From NCBI RefSeq assembly GCF_902362185.1, contig NC_044498.1, positions 41,475,036 to 41,539,035 on the forward strand: a stretch of DNA of 64,000 nt, in the 5' to 3' direction. This document shows positions 45,790-57,789 of the stretch, in pieces. How positions within the stretch are numbered: the first letter of the stretch is position 1; every line of letters begins with the position of its first letter. This DNA comes from Chanos chanos (Eukaryota; Chordata; Actinopteri; Gonorynchiformes; Chanidae). The position numbers were made by a program, and so were the translations under genes. The notes beneath the pieces are model-generated. The model was not told the origin of the DNA. It did no database searches and worked only from the letters and a program-made list of their open reading frames with translations.

Positions 45790-46559
45790 AAAGAATGCAT
45801 CATTGCCGGGGGAGGAGAGTTGGGAGGAACAGCTGGCTTGTTTTAGGAACACCGACCCCTCTCCACACGGCAGGACACGAGACCTACGCCGAGTGACTCC
45901 ACTCAAACCATCTGGCAGGAGTGAGAACAAAAACCAAGAAACAAAGTTTAGCGTTTCTCGATGGTTTTATATTTCCGGCTTTATTTGTAGGCTGAAGCAG
46001 GGGGAAGTTATGTATGTGGAGAATACATGTGGACCTCTTTCTGGTTTTCCTGTAAGTTTCTGCGGCTAAACAAAAGGTGGAAGACGAAAGATTTGCCGAC
46101 CCTCATACCCACACCGGGGCGAAGCAAGGTAAGCAGAGCCACTTCGATTCGCGTGAAAGGGTATTTCACTGAACCCCAAAACCAGTTCATTCATTTCGAC
46201 ATATCCAGAAAACGTCCCAAAAGTTGAAACCGCTTGGATTAATTTTAGTTTTGGATTTTAAGAAGTGTCATAGTCGCAATTATTATTATTAGTAGTAGTA
46301 ATAGTAGTAGTAGTAGTAACTGAACATTAAAACTATTTTTTGCCAGAGTTTCCTTTTGTCTGTTAAAGACATATAGGCCTAAAGGATGTCACATCCTTAT
46401 CGATTGGTTTGTTCTTAGTTATGATCCCGCGGGAGAAAGCGCTTCTGGGCCTGCCAAGAACTTAAATGCATAAGACCGTGTATCGGGAGAGAGGCTGGCG
46501 CAGGACAAGAAACGGATTTGGGATTTTTTGGAGGTACAGCTGAAGAGCAGGAGACGGAG
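45790..46559 (+). promoter_or_regulatory. tmem150a: tmem150a promoter and 5' untranslated region
   Basis: CG content rises here. A non-coding first exon may end at 46128 (GCAAG/GTAAGC), spliced to an acceptor near 46417 (TTCTTAG) ahead of the ATG exon. Exact boundaries need transcripts. An (AGT)n run lies at 46290-46319. Confidence 0.4.
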
Positions 46560-46624
46560 ATGTCTATGTGGATGATATTACCCGTCAGCCTCCCTGCCTT
46601 GACCATAACTGGGATATGGGTTGT
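46560..46624 (+). CDS. tmem150a: tmem150a coding exon 1
   Basis: Encodes MSMWMILPVSLPALTITGIW then V and two bases; donor GTTGT/GTAAGT. Human TMEM150A starts [20 protein letters not shown], so the start codon is well supported. This is the first membrane helix. Confidence 0.9.
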
Positions 46625-47262
46625 GTAAGTGTCTGTCTCTCAATCCATCTAATTCTTTAAGTTCTTACTTTTTACATGCTCTGTCTCGCTCTCTCTCTAC
46701 ACACAAACACACACACACACACAAGCGCACATACAGGGAGAACCTGATGTCTCCAAATTACAGAGTGTCAGGATTTTTGTTGCTTTTACGAACACCTGTG
46801 TTCTTGAACTTTAAGTGTTTTTTCGCTCATCACTTTTTGTGGGAGTTTTGGCAAGTTTTTGTTTGCGAAAATTTAAAATCGTGTAACTGGTGGTGCTGTC
46901 TGATGATGTGAATGAAATACTGTGCTTGGCATCCCCATTATGAACCTGGAGACTACGCTTTTCATCCTTTGGTTCTGTGGCAGTATGGCACAGGCGCCTT
47001 ACCTTCACAAGGCCCTCTGAACACCAGCAAAACCATGGCCAAAAGGTCTTTTTTTTTTTTTTTTTTTTGCATATTCAGACTCAGACCCCACCTCCCAGTT
47101 TTTCCCATGAGGGAATTTTCTGGTGTGTGCTAAAAAAAGCTTATTAGGTACTAGACATACCTTTACTTGTCTGAACATGGTAGCATGTGCTTGTTTTATT
47201 CTTCCTCTTTCTGGAAATGACAGTAAGAGAGGACCCTCCGCCTCTCGCTCTGTCTCTCTCTA

Positions 47263-47300
<38 letters not shown>

Positions 47301-50152
47301 TGCATGCATGTGTATGTCTTGTCAGAATCTGAGTTGCTGATGGACAAACTTTTAGAGGGCTAAACTGAAGTTGGTTTCAGAGGTAAAGTTGTTGAGGGAC
47401 TGAGTGAAGGTGGTTTTAGAAGTAAAGCTGTAGAGGATCTGAGCGAATTTGGTGTGATTAGTGAGGGTTTAGGGGGCTGAGGGCAGCATGAGGGGTAATT
47501 TGTCAGATGTCTCACCACCCTCTTTGTTGTAGATGAGTCTCAGAGAACGACTCTCACCCCTTCTGGGATGCCCAGACTGGCTAGATGTCTTAATCTCCCT
47601 GGACACCTCCACAGTTAGAAAGCTGTAAGGAAACTCCTGCCAAGACTCTAGAAGGGAGTGAGAGAGAGAAAGTTATTTTTCCGTCGCTGCTCTAATGTCT
47701 TTCTCAGAGAAGCTCCCTAAAAAACATGAAATGGGTTGACTTGTCATTTTCACAGAACCTCTGCACACCTCCTTTTTTTTTTTTTTTTTTTTAACTTTTA
47801 TTCTAAGAATTAAGCCGTTTGAAAAGTAGCAGTTGTACCAGCTGGAAAGCAATTGTAAATGTAGCAGCATAACCGCCCTAGCTGTAAATTCAGCTCACGG
47901 CTGGAGATTACTGGAGCTGCCCATGGAACACCGCAGTCACAGATAATGTGGAATTTTTTTTCTTTCTTTTTTTTTTTTTGTTTTGAATAATTCAGAGGGT
48001 GAAGTATATTGTTGAAAAGCTCCCATGGCAGTTTCCACTCAGAACGTCTTTGTGTTGGAACTGTTGAATAAGAACGAGGAGAGTGTGGTCAGAACACAAT
48101 CAGAGCCCTGGGCCATATACATACACAGAGATACACACTAAGTGATGTTAAACATGGAGTATATTTTAAACAAAATGGGTAACGGAAGTACTTTTTTGGG
48201 TTTTTTTTTATGTGTTCTCAATTTTCTGAGTCAGTCTCTCCCATCCAGCTCTAAATTGTAAACCCTTACCTTTGGGTTTATTTATCAGTCCTGTCAGAGT
48301 AACACTGAAGAATTCTATAAAAGGCAGATTTAGGAGTAAAAACTATCTTTACTGACAGCTAAAGGTAGTTCTCAAATTGTTAACAGCCTCTCACAAAATG
48401 GTTACAAAACGGTCAGTTAAAAAATTAAATTCGCCAGGAATACATTGTTGTCAGTTATTTTATCAACTTAATTGTTGGAAGAATATTAATCTTTTTATTA
48501 TACTGTAGGCTCTCTCATTTGGTCTGCTCTTTTTTGTACCTGTCTTACATTTTGTCAGGCTGCTTGAGTAGCTTACTGATCAGGATGAAATGTACATTCA
48601 CTCATGGCTTTTCTTCTCAGGAGACATTTATACACAGCTTTTTTCTTAAACCCCTTTCTTAAATGTCGCAGATCTTCCAAGGTTTTTCATTGATTTAAAA
48701 TTGAATTTTCACTCATGCAACTTGGCCCACGAGGTCAGAGACCACTCATAGTTTGGACTTTGCACCTTTGTGTTCTGTTAGCTCTTTAACACAAGAATGT
48801 GTGTGTCTGTACATGTCTGTGTGTCTTTGGCTCTGTGTGTGTGTGTGCGCGCGCGATGTATGCATCAGTATTTGTACATGTTCGATTTCTGTTTGATGCC
48901 CCTGTGTTCACTGACATCCAGCAGTGCTTGTCCTTGCGGTCATTGGGTCATTCACCCAGTTCGAAAAGTTAGAAGGAGGAATGAATGCTAGCACACGCTA
49001 GACATCAGCTCTTTATCTGCTGTGGATGCTGGAACCTGTCCAGTTCCCCCAGTTTGCCTAGTAGGCAGACAGTGTCATCTAACACACAGCTTATCAGACA
49101 TTTCCCCAACTGTATGACTGCACCTCTCACTGATCACCGTGCTCTCACATGCTATAGAAGTCCTGTTTTTAGAACCCTATCTTTCTGAAATATCTCTGTG
49201 GATCATTTCACACTTCTTCTTTGATACTTTCATAAGCTATGAGTGACTAGAATGTTTAGTGGTTTAGAGGGAACACTTTGTAATGTGTGTGTACTACATG
49301 CATACTGATGTAGTCATACTGTTGTTATGAAAACTGTTATGAGCTAGTATCAACACTGGCATGGAATTCTGGGACTGATGCCCTTAGCCCATCGTTGACT
49401 GCATTAGGAACAGAAGTATTGTAATGAAAATAACACTACTCTTTTTGCCTAGACCATACTCCTGTCACACGCACACCAGGCATACACACACATATACATC
49501 AGCAAACCAGAATGAGCTTACAAGATTTTTTTTTTTTTTAGAAAGAGCCCAGGGTCATCATGTGTTGTTATGATGAACTCTGCTGAAAAATGTATGAATT
49601 GAATAGACATTTATGAATTGATAGAATCAATTAAACCATTTTCAGAATGTTACAGTGAATTAAAATGAGTCTAATTCACCCTAATGTATGATTGGGGATA
49701 GAACTATACTTTCACAGTTATGGTGCCAGCATTTTGTTTCCAGTTTAAAGTGGGTTAAGGATCACTTCAAGTTTTTTACGTCAAAGTCACGCGTCTCTAA
49801 GAAGATTAGAATTTTACATCCTTGGGAAAATCGCACTTAGAACATTTTGACCTTCAAACATAATCACTTTTTTTTTTTTTTTTGGTCGAATCAAAATCAT
49901 TTATAAAAAGGACAAAAGCCTTAGACGAGATTAGAGTGATATAGTGCATAATTGGCTGTTTTCTTTCCTGATATACAGAACCTTTCAGGGTTGTGTAAAC
50001 TGAAGTCAGCAAACAATCACCTCAGCTCTGTCTTTGTCTGCAAATTCCAGCAGCACCTACCTAAGAGTTCTGTCATAATGTATTTACTGATGATTGCCTG
50101 TCAGTTTTTTGATTAACCCATTAACCAATCCTATGTATTTGTGTTGTTTCAG
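46625..50152 (+). other. tmem150a: tmem150a intron 1
   Basis: 3.5 kb with no coding signal. It contains a TG microsatellite (47265-47299), several poly-T runs (47047-47068, 47771-47792, 49868-49883) and short TG tracts near 48800-48855. Confidence 0.7.
47265..47299 (+). repeat. (GT)n microsatellite
   Basis: About 17 GT units after a CT-rich stretch. Confidence 0.95.
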
Positions 50153-50200
50153 GTATGCCATGGCGCTGTATAACCAGCATGTTTGCCCAGTGGATAATTG
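50153..50200 (+). CDS. tmem150a: tmem150a coding exon 2
   Basis: 48 nt: VYAMALYNQHVCPVDNW in register with human VYAMAVMNHHVCPVENW. Acceptor TTGTTTCAG, donor AATTG/GTGAGT. Confidence 0.88.
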
Positions 50201-50762
50201 GTGAGTTACACTAACCTCTGATCCCACACAGGGCAAGCAATATATGTCATCACTCAAACAGAGTGTGTGGACACCCGGTTTAAAGATAGACTGCTTAACC
50301 CGATGAGTGCTAAGACCAGAGACGCTATGTTTGCATTGTCGGGAATCTCTCTGATTTCTTTCTTTTTTTTTTTTGTCCTGTTCAGAGGAGCTTGTATCTT
50401 AGGGCATGCTGACTTTACTGATTGGAGCAAATAAGCAGATCAGTTTGAGGAACATTCTGATTTGCTTTGAAGCAAAGTCAGTTTTAAGCTTGGCTTCCTT
50501 CGCAAATCTTCACCAAAGGAGTGTTTTAAGTTCATGCTGTTTATCTGGGGCAGAGCCAAGGACATGTTGCTCTGGAAGACCATTTGAAACATTTGAATCA
50601 CTGATGTTTTCTGCTTTTTATTGAACACTCTGCTCTCTAAGGTTAATGTCAGAGTAAGATACAGCAATGAAGAGAAAAAAAAAATCATCCTGCCCCATTA
50701 TAGAACTACCACCATGTTGTGGTTAATATGTCAGAGGATGATAAAAGGATTCTGTGTGTGGC

Positions 50763-50796
<34 letters not shown>

Positions 50797-51507
50797 TTGC
50801 CAGATTTCTGTAGTGTCTGATACATTTTGAAAGTTCTCTCATGGTTCTGAGTTTAGTCAGAACTGTTTGTTGTGAAATCCAGCCCTCTCTTTGCTAAATG
50901 AGGGAGAAGGTTGCTATTACATTCCTCTATAATTTTATACTGGAAAATGAGCTGTGGACTGAGAGATTTCCATCCCGAGTTCAGGCATTACATTACTTTT
51001 GTACTACTGTGTTTGATTTGGTAATAAAAAAAATAACTTGTTTAGATAGATCCTTGACAACTGTGCTGTGTGAATTTCAAGGAAAGTCCTACATGCCTTT
51101 GGAAATTTGGTTGTCAAAACAGAGTGATTTTTGGGATTGTATGTAAGCTCTTTCTCACCGTTGATTATCCAAAGTACAGAAATGTTATAATAAAAATAAC
51201 AGACGGCCTCTCTCTGCCCCCTCCTCTGTCTGTATTTGCACTTGTGTGGTTTGATTAATTATCTTATATGGATTTAAAGGAGAGGCCAAAATCCGTTAAA
51301 CGCATTTTACCTGGTGTTTAATGTGCAGAACTATGCCTGGGGAGACATAGGAATGAGTTTCAATGTTTCAGTCCTCTTGGTGTGTGGGTATGAATGTAAA
51401 CAGGCCATTAAGAATTTATATTTGTCTATATATTTAATGAAAGTTTATAGTACGCATATCTCTGTATTTTATTTATATGTATGGTGTGTGTGTCTGTGTG
51501 TCTTTAG
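50201..51507 (+). other. tmem150a: tmem150a intron 2
   Basis: 1.3 kb, no coding signal; TG run near 50764-50797. Confidence 0.7.
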
Positions 51508-51594
51508 GTTGTATAACCAGTCATGTGAAGAGGAATTGCCCTTGCAGAGTGGTCCCATACTGTGCTGTACTCTGGACAATGTGCCACTGATCAG
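51508..51594 (+). CDS. tmem150a: tmem150a coding exon 3
   Basis: 87 nt: LYNQSCEEELPLQSGPILCC then TLDNVPLI. Human has SYNESC, then KTCCTLDDVPLIS. Paired cysteines here probably form disulphides in the outer loop. Acceptor CTTTAG, donor ATCAG/GTAAGT. Confidence 0.88.
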
Positions 51595-51597
51595 GTA

Positions 51598-51642
<45 letters not shown>

Positions 51643-52525
51643 CCACACTCTGTTAAACTATTCCAAACACAGCTCTCTCTGTGTAATATTCCATTTACAG
51701 AATGGGGCAGAGCAGGAATAGAAGACTTGTTTTCTTTTGAGGTTTTGGGAAATTTTCCATACTTTTCCTACTTTTTCCAGGCTTGCCTCTCAGAAACTGT
51801 GCGTTGGCCTAAAAAGTTGAACATTCCAGTGCCACGTCAGCAAGCCAATCATAGCAAACTCTTGTTCAATGAGCCGAGAGTGGGCAGCCAATGAGAGTTT
51901 AGTGAGTTTCCCCTAAAGGAGAGTTAAGAGTATTTAGGGGTGTGTTTCCAGTCTCACACACTCACAAACTCACACACACACACACACACACACACATGCA
52001 GATACACACAGCCAGAAAAAGAGAGTGAGTGCTCTAATGGTTGCCCCTTGCAAATTAGGTTATTTGAACTTTTCACACATTTTCTCTATTTCTGGTGTCT
52101 GTTCTCCTTTTCTCAGACATCTGTCTCACACTTTCTCTGTTTCAACAATTTCTTAACCATTTCTTTAAAGGAAAAGGAGAAAACAGGAACAGTAGATGAT
52201 TGTTCATTGTGACCTTCACTGGCTCCGTGCTGACTGAGTAAAAGGGAAGCTGGAGAAGTGATTCCTGTTCTGTACACACACACACACTCACTCACTCACA
52301 CCCACACACGGGGCATGAACAGGCCCACACTTGCCTCACACACACACATGCAGAGGGAATTTCCGATTTTTAGCTGTAAAAATACATCCAAGCTCAAACC
52401 GTTTTGTTGGCAGAAGCCCTTTGAAGATCAGTTGTGGAACAGGAGAATGTAAATATTGTTGCTATGTCTGCTCCCATGGGCCCCACCACAGAGCTGTGGT
52501 CAGCAGGATACAGAACCTGTGTTTA

Positions 52526-52563
<38 letters not shown>

Positions 52564-53034
52564 CACACCCATCCATGTTATTTATGCACTGTATGTCTCT
52601 GGATGTTTCCCCGCCCAGATTGGGTGCTCCCACTGATTTGTGTTTGTGCTTGGACTCAATTTATTGATGTATGTTCTGCATTTCTTTGTGTATTTAGTGC
52701 ATATTTTGAAATGCATACTTAAAAACTCTGTTAAAGAAGAGAGATTTGATGTGTGTGTGTGTGTGCGCGTGCGTGTGTGGGCACGTGTGTGTGCACGTGT
52801 ATGCGTGTGTGTGTGTGTATGAGAGAGAGAGAGAGAGAGAGAGAGTGCCAGTGAGCCTGTTTCCTATTTTCCCAGTACCGCTCTACTCCCACAAGTCTTA
52901 GCAGGTCTGTTTTAAACAGCTGCCATCAGGGTTCATTTCAGGACTGCATATGTGTGTGTGTGTGTTCGTCTGTGTGTGTGTCTGTGTAGAAGACCCATTG
53001 CTCTAACCTCCCTTGTGTACATGTTTGTTTACAG
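51595..53034 (+). other. tmem150a: tmem150a intron 3, microsatellite-rich
   Basis: 1.4 kb with TG/CA tracts at 51606-51641, 51957-51996, 52525-52562 and 52750-52820, and a GA run at 52823-52846. Cys/Val- and His/Thr-rich open frames here are repeat by-products. Confidence 0.85.
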
Positions 53035-53102
53035 TAAGTGTGGGACATTGCCTCCAGAGAGCTGCTTCTTCAGTCTAATCTGCAGTACCGGATCATTCAT
53101 GG
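53035..53102 (+). CDS. tmem150a: tmem150a coding exon 4
   Basis: 68 nt: KCGTLPPESCFFSLICSTGS then FM; human has [22 protein letters not shown]. Acceptor TTTACAG, donor CATGG/GTGAGT. Start of the second membrane helix. Confidence 0.88.
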
Positions 53103-53554
53103 GTGAGTGTGTTTGTTACAGGCACAGTACAAAACCCCATGCACACAGACACAAACGCACACAATTACAAATTTCCCCAGCCGAGCAATCACACTCTTCC
53201 ACTTTCCTCCTCTCCTTTAATGTGAGCAGGCGTGAAACCCTCGCTGTGAAGGGAAAGAGGAAACACAAAGAGTTAAGAAACGTATTTGGGGAACAAAGGA
53301 GGGGAACAGGCTCAGGACCAACCGTCAGAGAACAGAGAGGGGAACAAGTTTAGAACCCACTATCAGAACTGAGGAGTGGAACAGGGTTAAGACTCACTGT
53401 CATGGCCACAGTCGAAGTGTACAGTAACTCACTTTCACACCTTAAGACATCACAGCTTTCTGAACATTGTCATGTAAATTTGGTTTTAACATCTAAAAGC
53501 ACTTTACTTGATCGCCTTAAAGCGTCATTTCTCCTTTTCTCCTATATGAAACAG

Positions 53555-53745
53555 AACTCACAGTGGTGTTCATATACATAGACCTCACTTACAGTGGGGC
53601 TTATATGCATAGAACTCACGGTCCCGTTAATATACACAGAATTCACAGTGGTGTTAATATACGCTGACCTCACAGCGGTGTTTATATTCACTGACCTCAC
53701 AGCAGGGTTTATACACACAGACCTCACAGTGGTGTTAACATATGT
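53555..53745 (+). repeat. 27 bp minisatellite, about 7 units
   Basis: Units like ACCTCACAGTGGTGTTAATA then TACACAG, diverged by substitutions, one unit 4 bp longer. As 27 is divisible by three, open frames run through it on both strands. Confidence 0.85.
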
Positions 53746-53839
53746 GTATATAAGTTTCACAACTGGTATATATGCAGATTTCAAATTTCAGACTCAGACT
53801 TACTGAGTGTTTATATCTAAGACTTCATAGCTATGATTA

Positions 53840-53848
53840 TATACATAC

Positions 53849-53904
<56 letters not shown>
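53840..53904 (+). repeat. Compound (CATA)n (TA)n (CA)n microsatellite
   Basis: Three adjoining simple repeats without spacer. Confidence 0.95.
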
Positions 53905-53909
<5 letters not shown>

Positions 53910-56101
53910 AAACACCTTATAACCAGGCTCATGTCTGAGAGCTTGCAGCTGGGCTCTGATTACTGTACGCTTACAGTCTCTGTTATGTAACCAAGTCACA
54001 CACCAACCCTCATGTCTTTTAATCGTGTGAGATAACGTTAGGACTGTGAGCACACTGTTGCAAACAGAGTTGGCCCTGTGGCTTTGCCGATGCTACCTTT
54101 GAAGATGGTCAGTGAATGACTGTGTTGGGAAGACTGAGTATTTGTGTATGTTTATGTATGCTTGTATGATGAAAGGAGAGAATGATTTGGTTTATGACTA
54201 TAACAGTAGGGTTCTGATCGGTCACAGCGGACCTATTAGCCAGTGGAGGCTCTGTGAGTGTCATTTAGGAATTCTCTATCTAAGCCAGGGACAGGCAGTT
54301 ATCAAACATGGGTGGAATAGCCAAGCTGGGGGTGGGGGTGGGGGGGGGGGGGCACACAGAGCTGTGCAGTACACAGAGCTGTGGGGTGGAATGGCCTGGC
54401 TGGGAGTGAGGTGCTTCCTGAGACTGAGCAGCGTGGGAAATTTTAGCCATTCTTGTGTTACAGCCAAGTGTGAACTGTGCAGGCTATCTGGACTGTGACT
54501 GTCAAACGTGACCCCTCACCTTTTCAGTTTGCTCAATCAGTGTGTCCATGCCCCAGGCTGAAAACGCGTTTTGCCATTTTATATGTATGTGTATATGTTT
54601 TTATGTGTTTTGTTTTGTGTTGTTGTATGTGCCTTTGTGATATTTTGTGCAGTTTTACTGTTGTATATGTGTTTGGCATTTTGTTGTGGTGTGTTGTGTT
54701 GTTTATGTGAAGTTGTTCGTGTGTTGCTGAGTCTCTTTGGTGTATTTTGTGGCTTATATGTTGTTTTCTGGATTGTCAAGTTTGGTGACCTGTTCCAGTA
54801 GTCAGGTTCTGTTACTGTCTCACACAGACATTAGAGCTATTTACAAAGTAACACCAGAAAAAAGAAATGACCAGAAATGGTTTGGAGAAGTTGTCAGGGC
54901 AACTTCAGTCTTTTGTTACATAATACTCCCATATACACTACACACATTCTCACTATTGTGGTTTAATCATAGTGGGACAAACAAACAATAGAATATGCAG
55001 TACTGAGACTGTTATATGTGGTGTAAGAGAGTGAGAGAACTCAAGTTATAACTGGTACATACTGTGGGTGTAACGGTTTTGTACTGGAACCAAAAACTGG
55101 GGTGCTGTAGTCCTTGGTTGGGTTCATGGTACGTGTGCAGTGGACTGTGGATTTTTTTCCCCACCTCAGCGGTTTCAAAAGTTTTTTTTTTTTTCCAAAC
55201 ATGATAGGAACTCAGTGAGAATACATATTCTTAGTTCAAGAGAACATTTCACACTGATTGTACTTTGGATCATTAAGAATAACTTGAATTTTAATTTGAA
55301 GCAAATATTCCATTTACATTTCATTTCTCACTGCTAGAAAATATATGCGCCATGTAATAGAAAATATTGTGTCAATACTTAGACCCTAAATAATTTGAAT
55401 TAGATATAAATTAGGATACATGAATCCACGTAAGCGAGTAAATTAGATCTAATGTCGAGGCTTCTTTAAGCATGGACTTGTTTTTATCGTATCGATGTAG
55501 CCGCAGGTTGAAGACGTTTTTTTCTGAAACGGTCAGCGTAATTGATCATATGTTTTTTTTTTTTTTTTTTTTGTAGTTGTCACGTTTCTTTTTCTGCTGA
55601 AATGGCATGCTCTAGTGACAGCCCCGTTGCTGAAATGGAGTTTTCTTAAACTGATATCCTAGAAGAACTTTTGAAATAACTGGTGTTCGACTTCAGTTTC
55701 CTTGCAGTCTTTTTCAAGCAGAACTAGAAGTCTTAAAGTACAAGCAACTCAAGTTTTCTTTCATTTTCATTTTTTGTTGCTGTGTGTTTTAGATTTTTCA
55801 TTTTTGTGTTAAGTTTGTACATATTTAAATTAAAAAGATAGAAAAACTTCAGCTCGGAGTTCAATTTTCTTTCAAGCCAGCATGTGATAAAAATTGAACC
55901 ACAGACCAAACCCAAGGTACAAACCAAACTGTGGATACGGTGAACTATTGCACCCCAAGTAGTAGCATTATTGGTCTAGTGTTTGGGCAATCTTTACTGA
56001 GTGTCTGTGGGAGTTTGTTGATCTAGTGTGTAGGTTCTTTATGATGACAGTGAGTATAAAGATTTCTTGGCATAGTGTTTAAATGCTCTGTGTGGAGAAT
56101 G

Positions 56102-56155
56102 CGTGTGTGTGTGTGTGTGTGTGTGTGTACGTGTGTGTGTGTATTGTGTTGTGTT
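56102..56155 (+). repeat. (GT)n microsatellite
   Basis: GT run with one AC interruption. Confidence 0.9.
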
Positions 56156-56294
56156 ATTGTTCATGCTGAGAGTTGAGAACTGCAGGGGAAATGCTTGTCA
56201 TCTGAACTAACTAATCAGAGTCAGGGCAGAGATAGGCATCTCACCAGAATGACCAGAGCTAATATTGGGATCCCGAGTTTTGGATATAACGTGG

Positions 56295-56430
56295 CTGTAT
56301 TTTACTGAGCATGTACAACATGTTTCTGGGCATATAGTGTTGTGTTTTAGTGAGCGTGTTGTGGAGCATGTTTCTGGGTGTATAATGCCGTGCTTTACTG
56401 AGCAAGGAGTACATTGTCTTAGTAAACATA
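56295..56430 (+). repeat. Degenerate tandem repeat, unit about 46-52 bp
   Basis: Three diverged units sharing TTTTACTGAGCATGT, ACATGTTTCTGGGCATATAG and GTGTTGTG-like parts. Confidence 0.5.
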
Positions 56431-56532
56431 TAACAAAGCATGTATCCTGTTGCTAACCAGACAATACAGTAAAACACTTCACAAAACTTTTGGACTGTGC
56501 CTGAAAACTGACTTTAAGAAAATACCTGACCA

Positions 56533-56850
56533 CAGTACAACAGTACTGACCCTCTTTACCTAACTCTTTTGTAACAGTACTGACTTGTTAACATGTCCCC
56601 AATGTAACAGTACTGACACTCTTTATCTGGCCTGAGTTTAACAGTGCTGACTCTCCCATTTAAACAGTGCTGATCTCTATATCTGGCCTCAGTTTAACAG
56701 TCCTGACTCTCCTAACTTGTCTCCACGTTAACAGTACTGACACTGACTCCTGACCCTTGTTAAACACTACTGATGCTCTTTATCCAGCTGTAGTGTGGCG
56801 GTCCCGGTCTCTCCTAACCTGTTCTCAGCATAACAGTTATAACTGTCCTA
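56533..56850 (+). repeat. Degenerate minisatellite, unit about 33-35 bp, about 10 units
   Basis: Each unit starts near TAACAGTACTGACACTCTTT and continues with a variable TATCTGGCCTCAGTT-like part. Unit identity is modest, so it is older than the array at 57790. Confidence 0.75.
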
Positions 56851-57380
56851 AGCTGCGTCAGTATCTATGTCAGTATGAACACAGTGTCCACGCTCAGAGA
56901 ACACGGTAACGTTGTTTGGATTGAAATCCAACTACAGTGCTGACAGAAGCGGGCTCTAAGGTGTGGTGTCATGCCTGCAACAATAGAAGCAGACCAAGCC
57001 CAGAGGGATGCACATGGGTGGAGGTGCCATGCTGTTTCCTGAGTTTGGAAAAAAAGAGCTAATTTATCAATAAAACAACTAAAAGGACAGTAAACATACG
57101 TATTTCATGACCTTTTGACCTTTTCTTCTCTTCTGCAAAGTCATTGTCATATTGCTGGGAGCCTCTCCATCTGTTTGTGTGTGCTAACTGCATTTTGTAG
57201 TTGTGTGAGATTTAATCTGCATCAGTAAAGACCAGACACAATGTCTCCAGGGCCATCGTATTACTGTCAGAGATAAGAGCACTGGCCTTTTCTCATCCCG
57301 CTGATATATTTAGCTGCTGATGAATGATGTGTTTGTTGGCCAGCCACTGTTTCCGGTCTACGTGTTTGCTACGTGCCCTC

Positions 57381-57383
<3 letters not shown>

Positions 57384-57436
<53 letters not shown>
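57384..57436 (+). repeat. (GA)n microsatellite
   Basis: About 26 GA units. Confidence 0.95.
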
Positions 57437-57440
<4 letters not shown>

Positions 57441-57661
57441 TTGCAGTAACAGGAGAAGGCAAAATAGAAGATAGAACACAAACAAACACATGCGTAGACA
57501 CACACATACATATACACAAACACACACACACACACACGTGTACGCGGTTTCCCCAGGTGTTCTGGAGGGTGTTCAGTCACTCAGGGATTGGCTGCGGTTT
57601 CTCTGAGGAAGATGTGTATTCTGTGATGTTTGTCCTCAGGTATTTATTTTAGCTGGTAGTG

Positions 57662-57711
<50 letters not shown>

Positions 57712-57748
57712 TCTCACTCTCTCTCTCTCTCTCTCTCTTTCTCTCTGT
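57662..57748 (+). repeat. (CT)n microsatellite
   Basis: CT run with a few interruptions, 226 bp after the GA run; the two could pair as an inverted repeat. Confidence 0.9.
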
Positions 57749-57789
57749 CTGTTTGTCTGAGTACTTAAGGCTGGTTCCATGTAATGGGG

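Larger units (their letters stand above)
44544..45790. other. TRIM16-like 3' region and spacer
   Basis: ATTAAA at 44650-44655 may end the TRIM transcript. A G run at 44746-44757, a CA microsatellite (45074-45145), CAAA-rich DNA (45610-45722) and a GA run (45723-45757) follow. Confidence 0.6.

Noticed and set aside
53594-53806. 70-residue open frame with repeated LTAVFIFTDL-like units
   Set aside because: Produced by the 27 bp minisatellite; no start context or family match.
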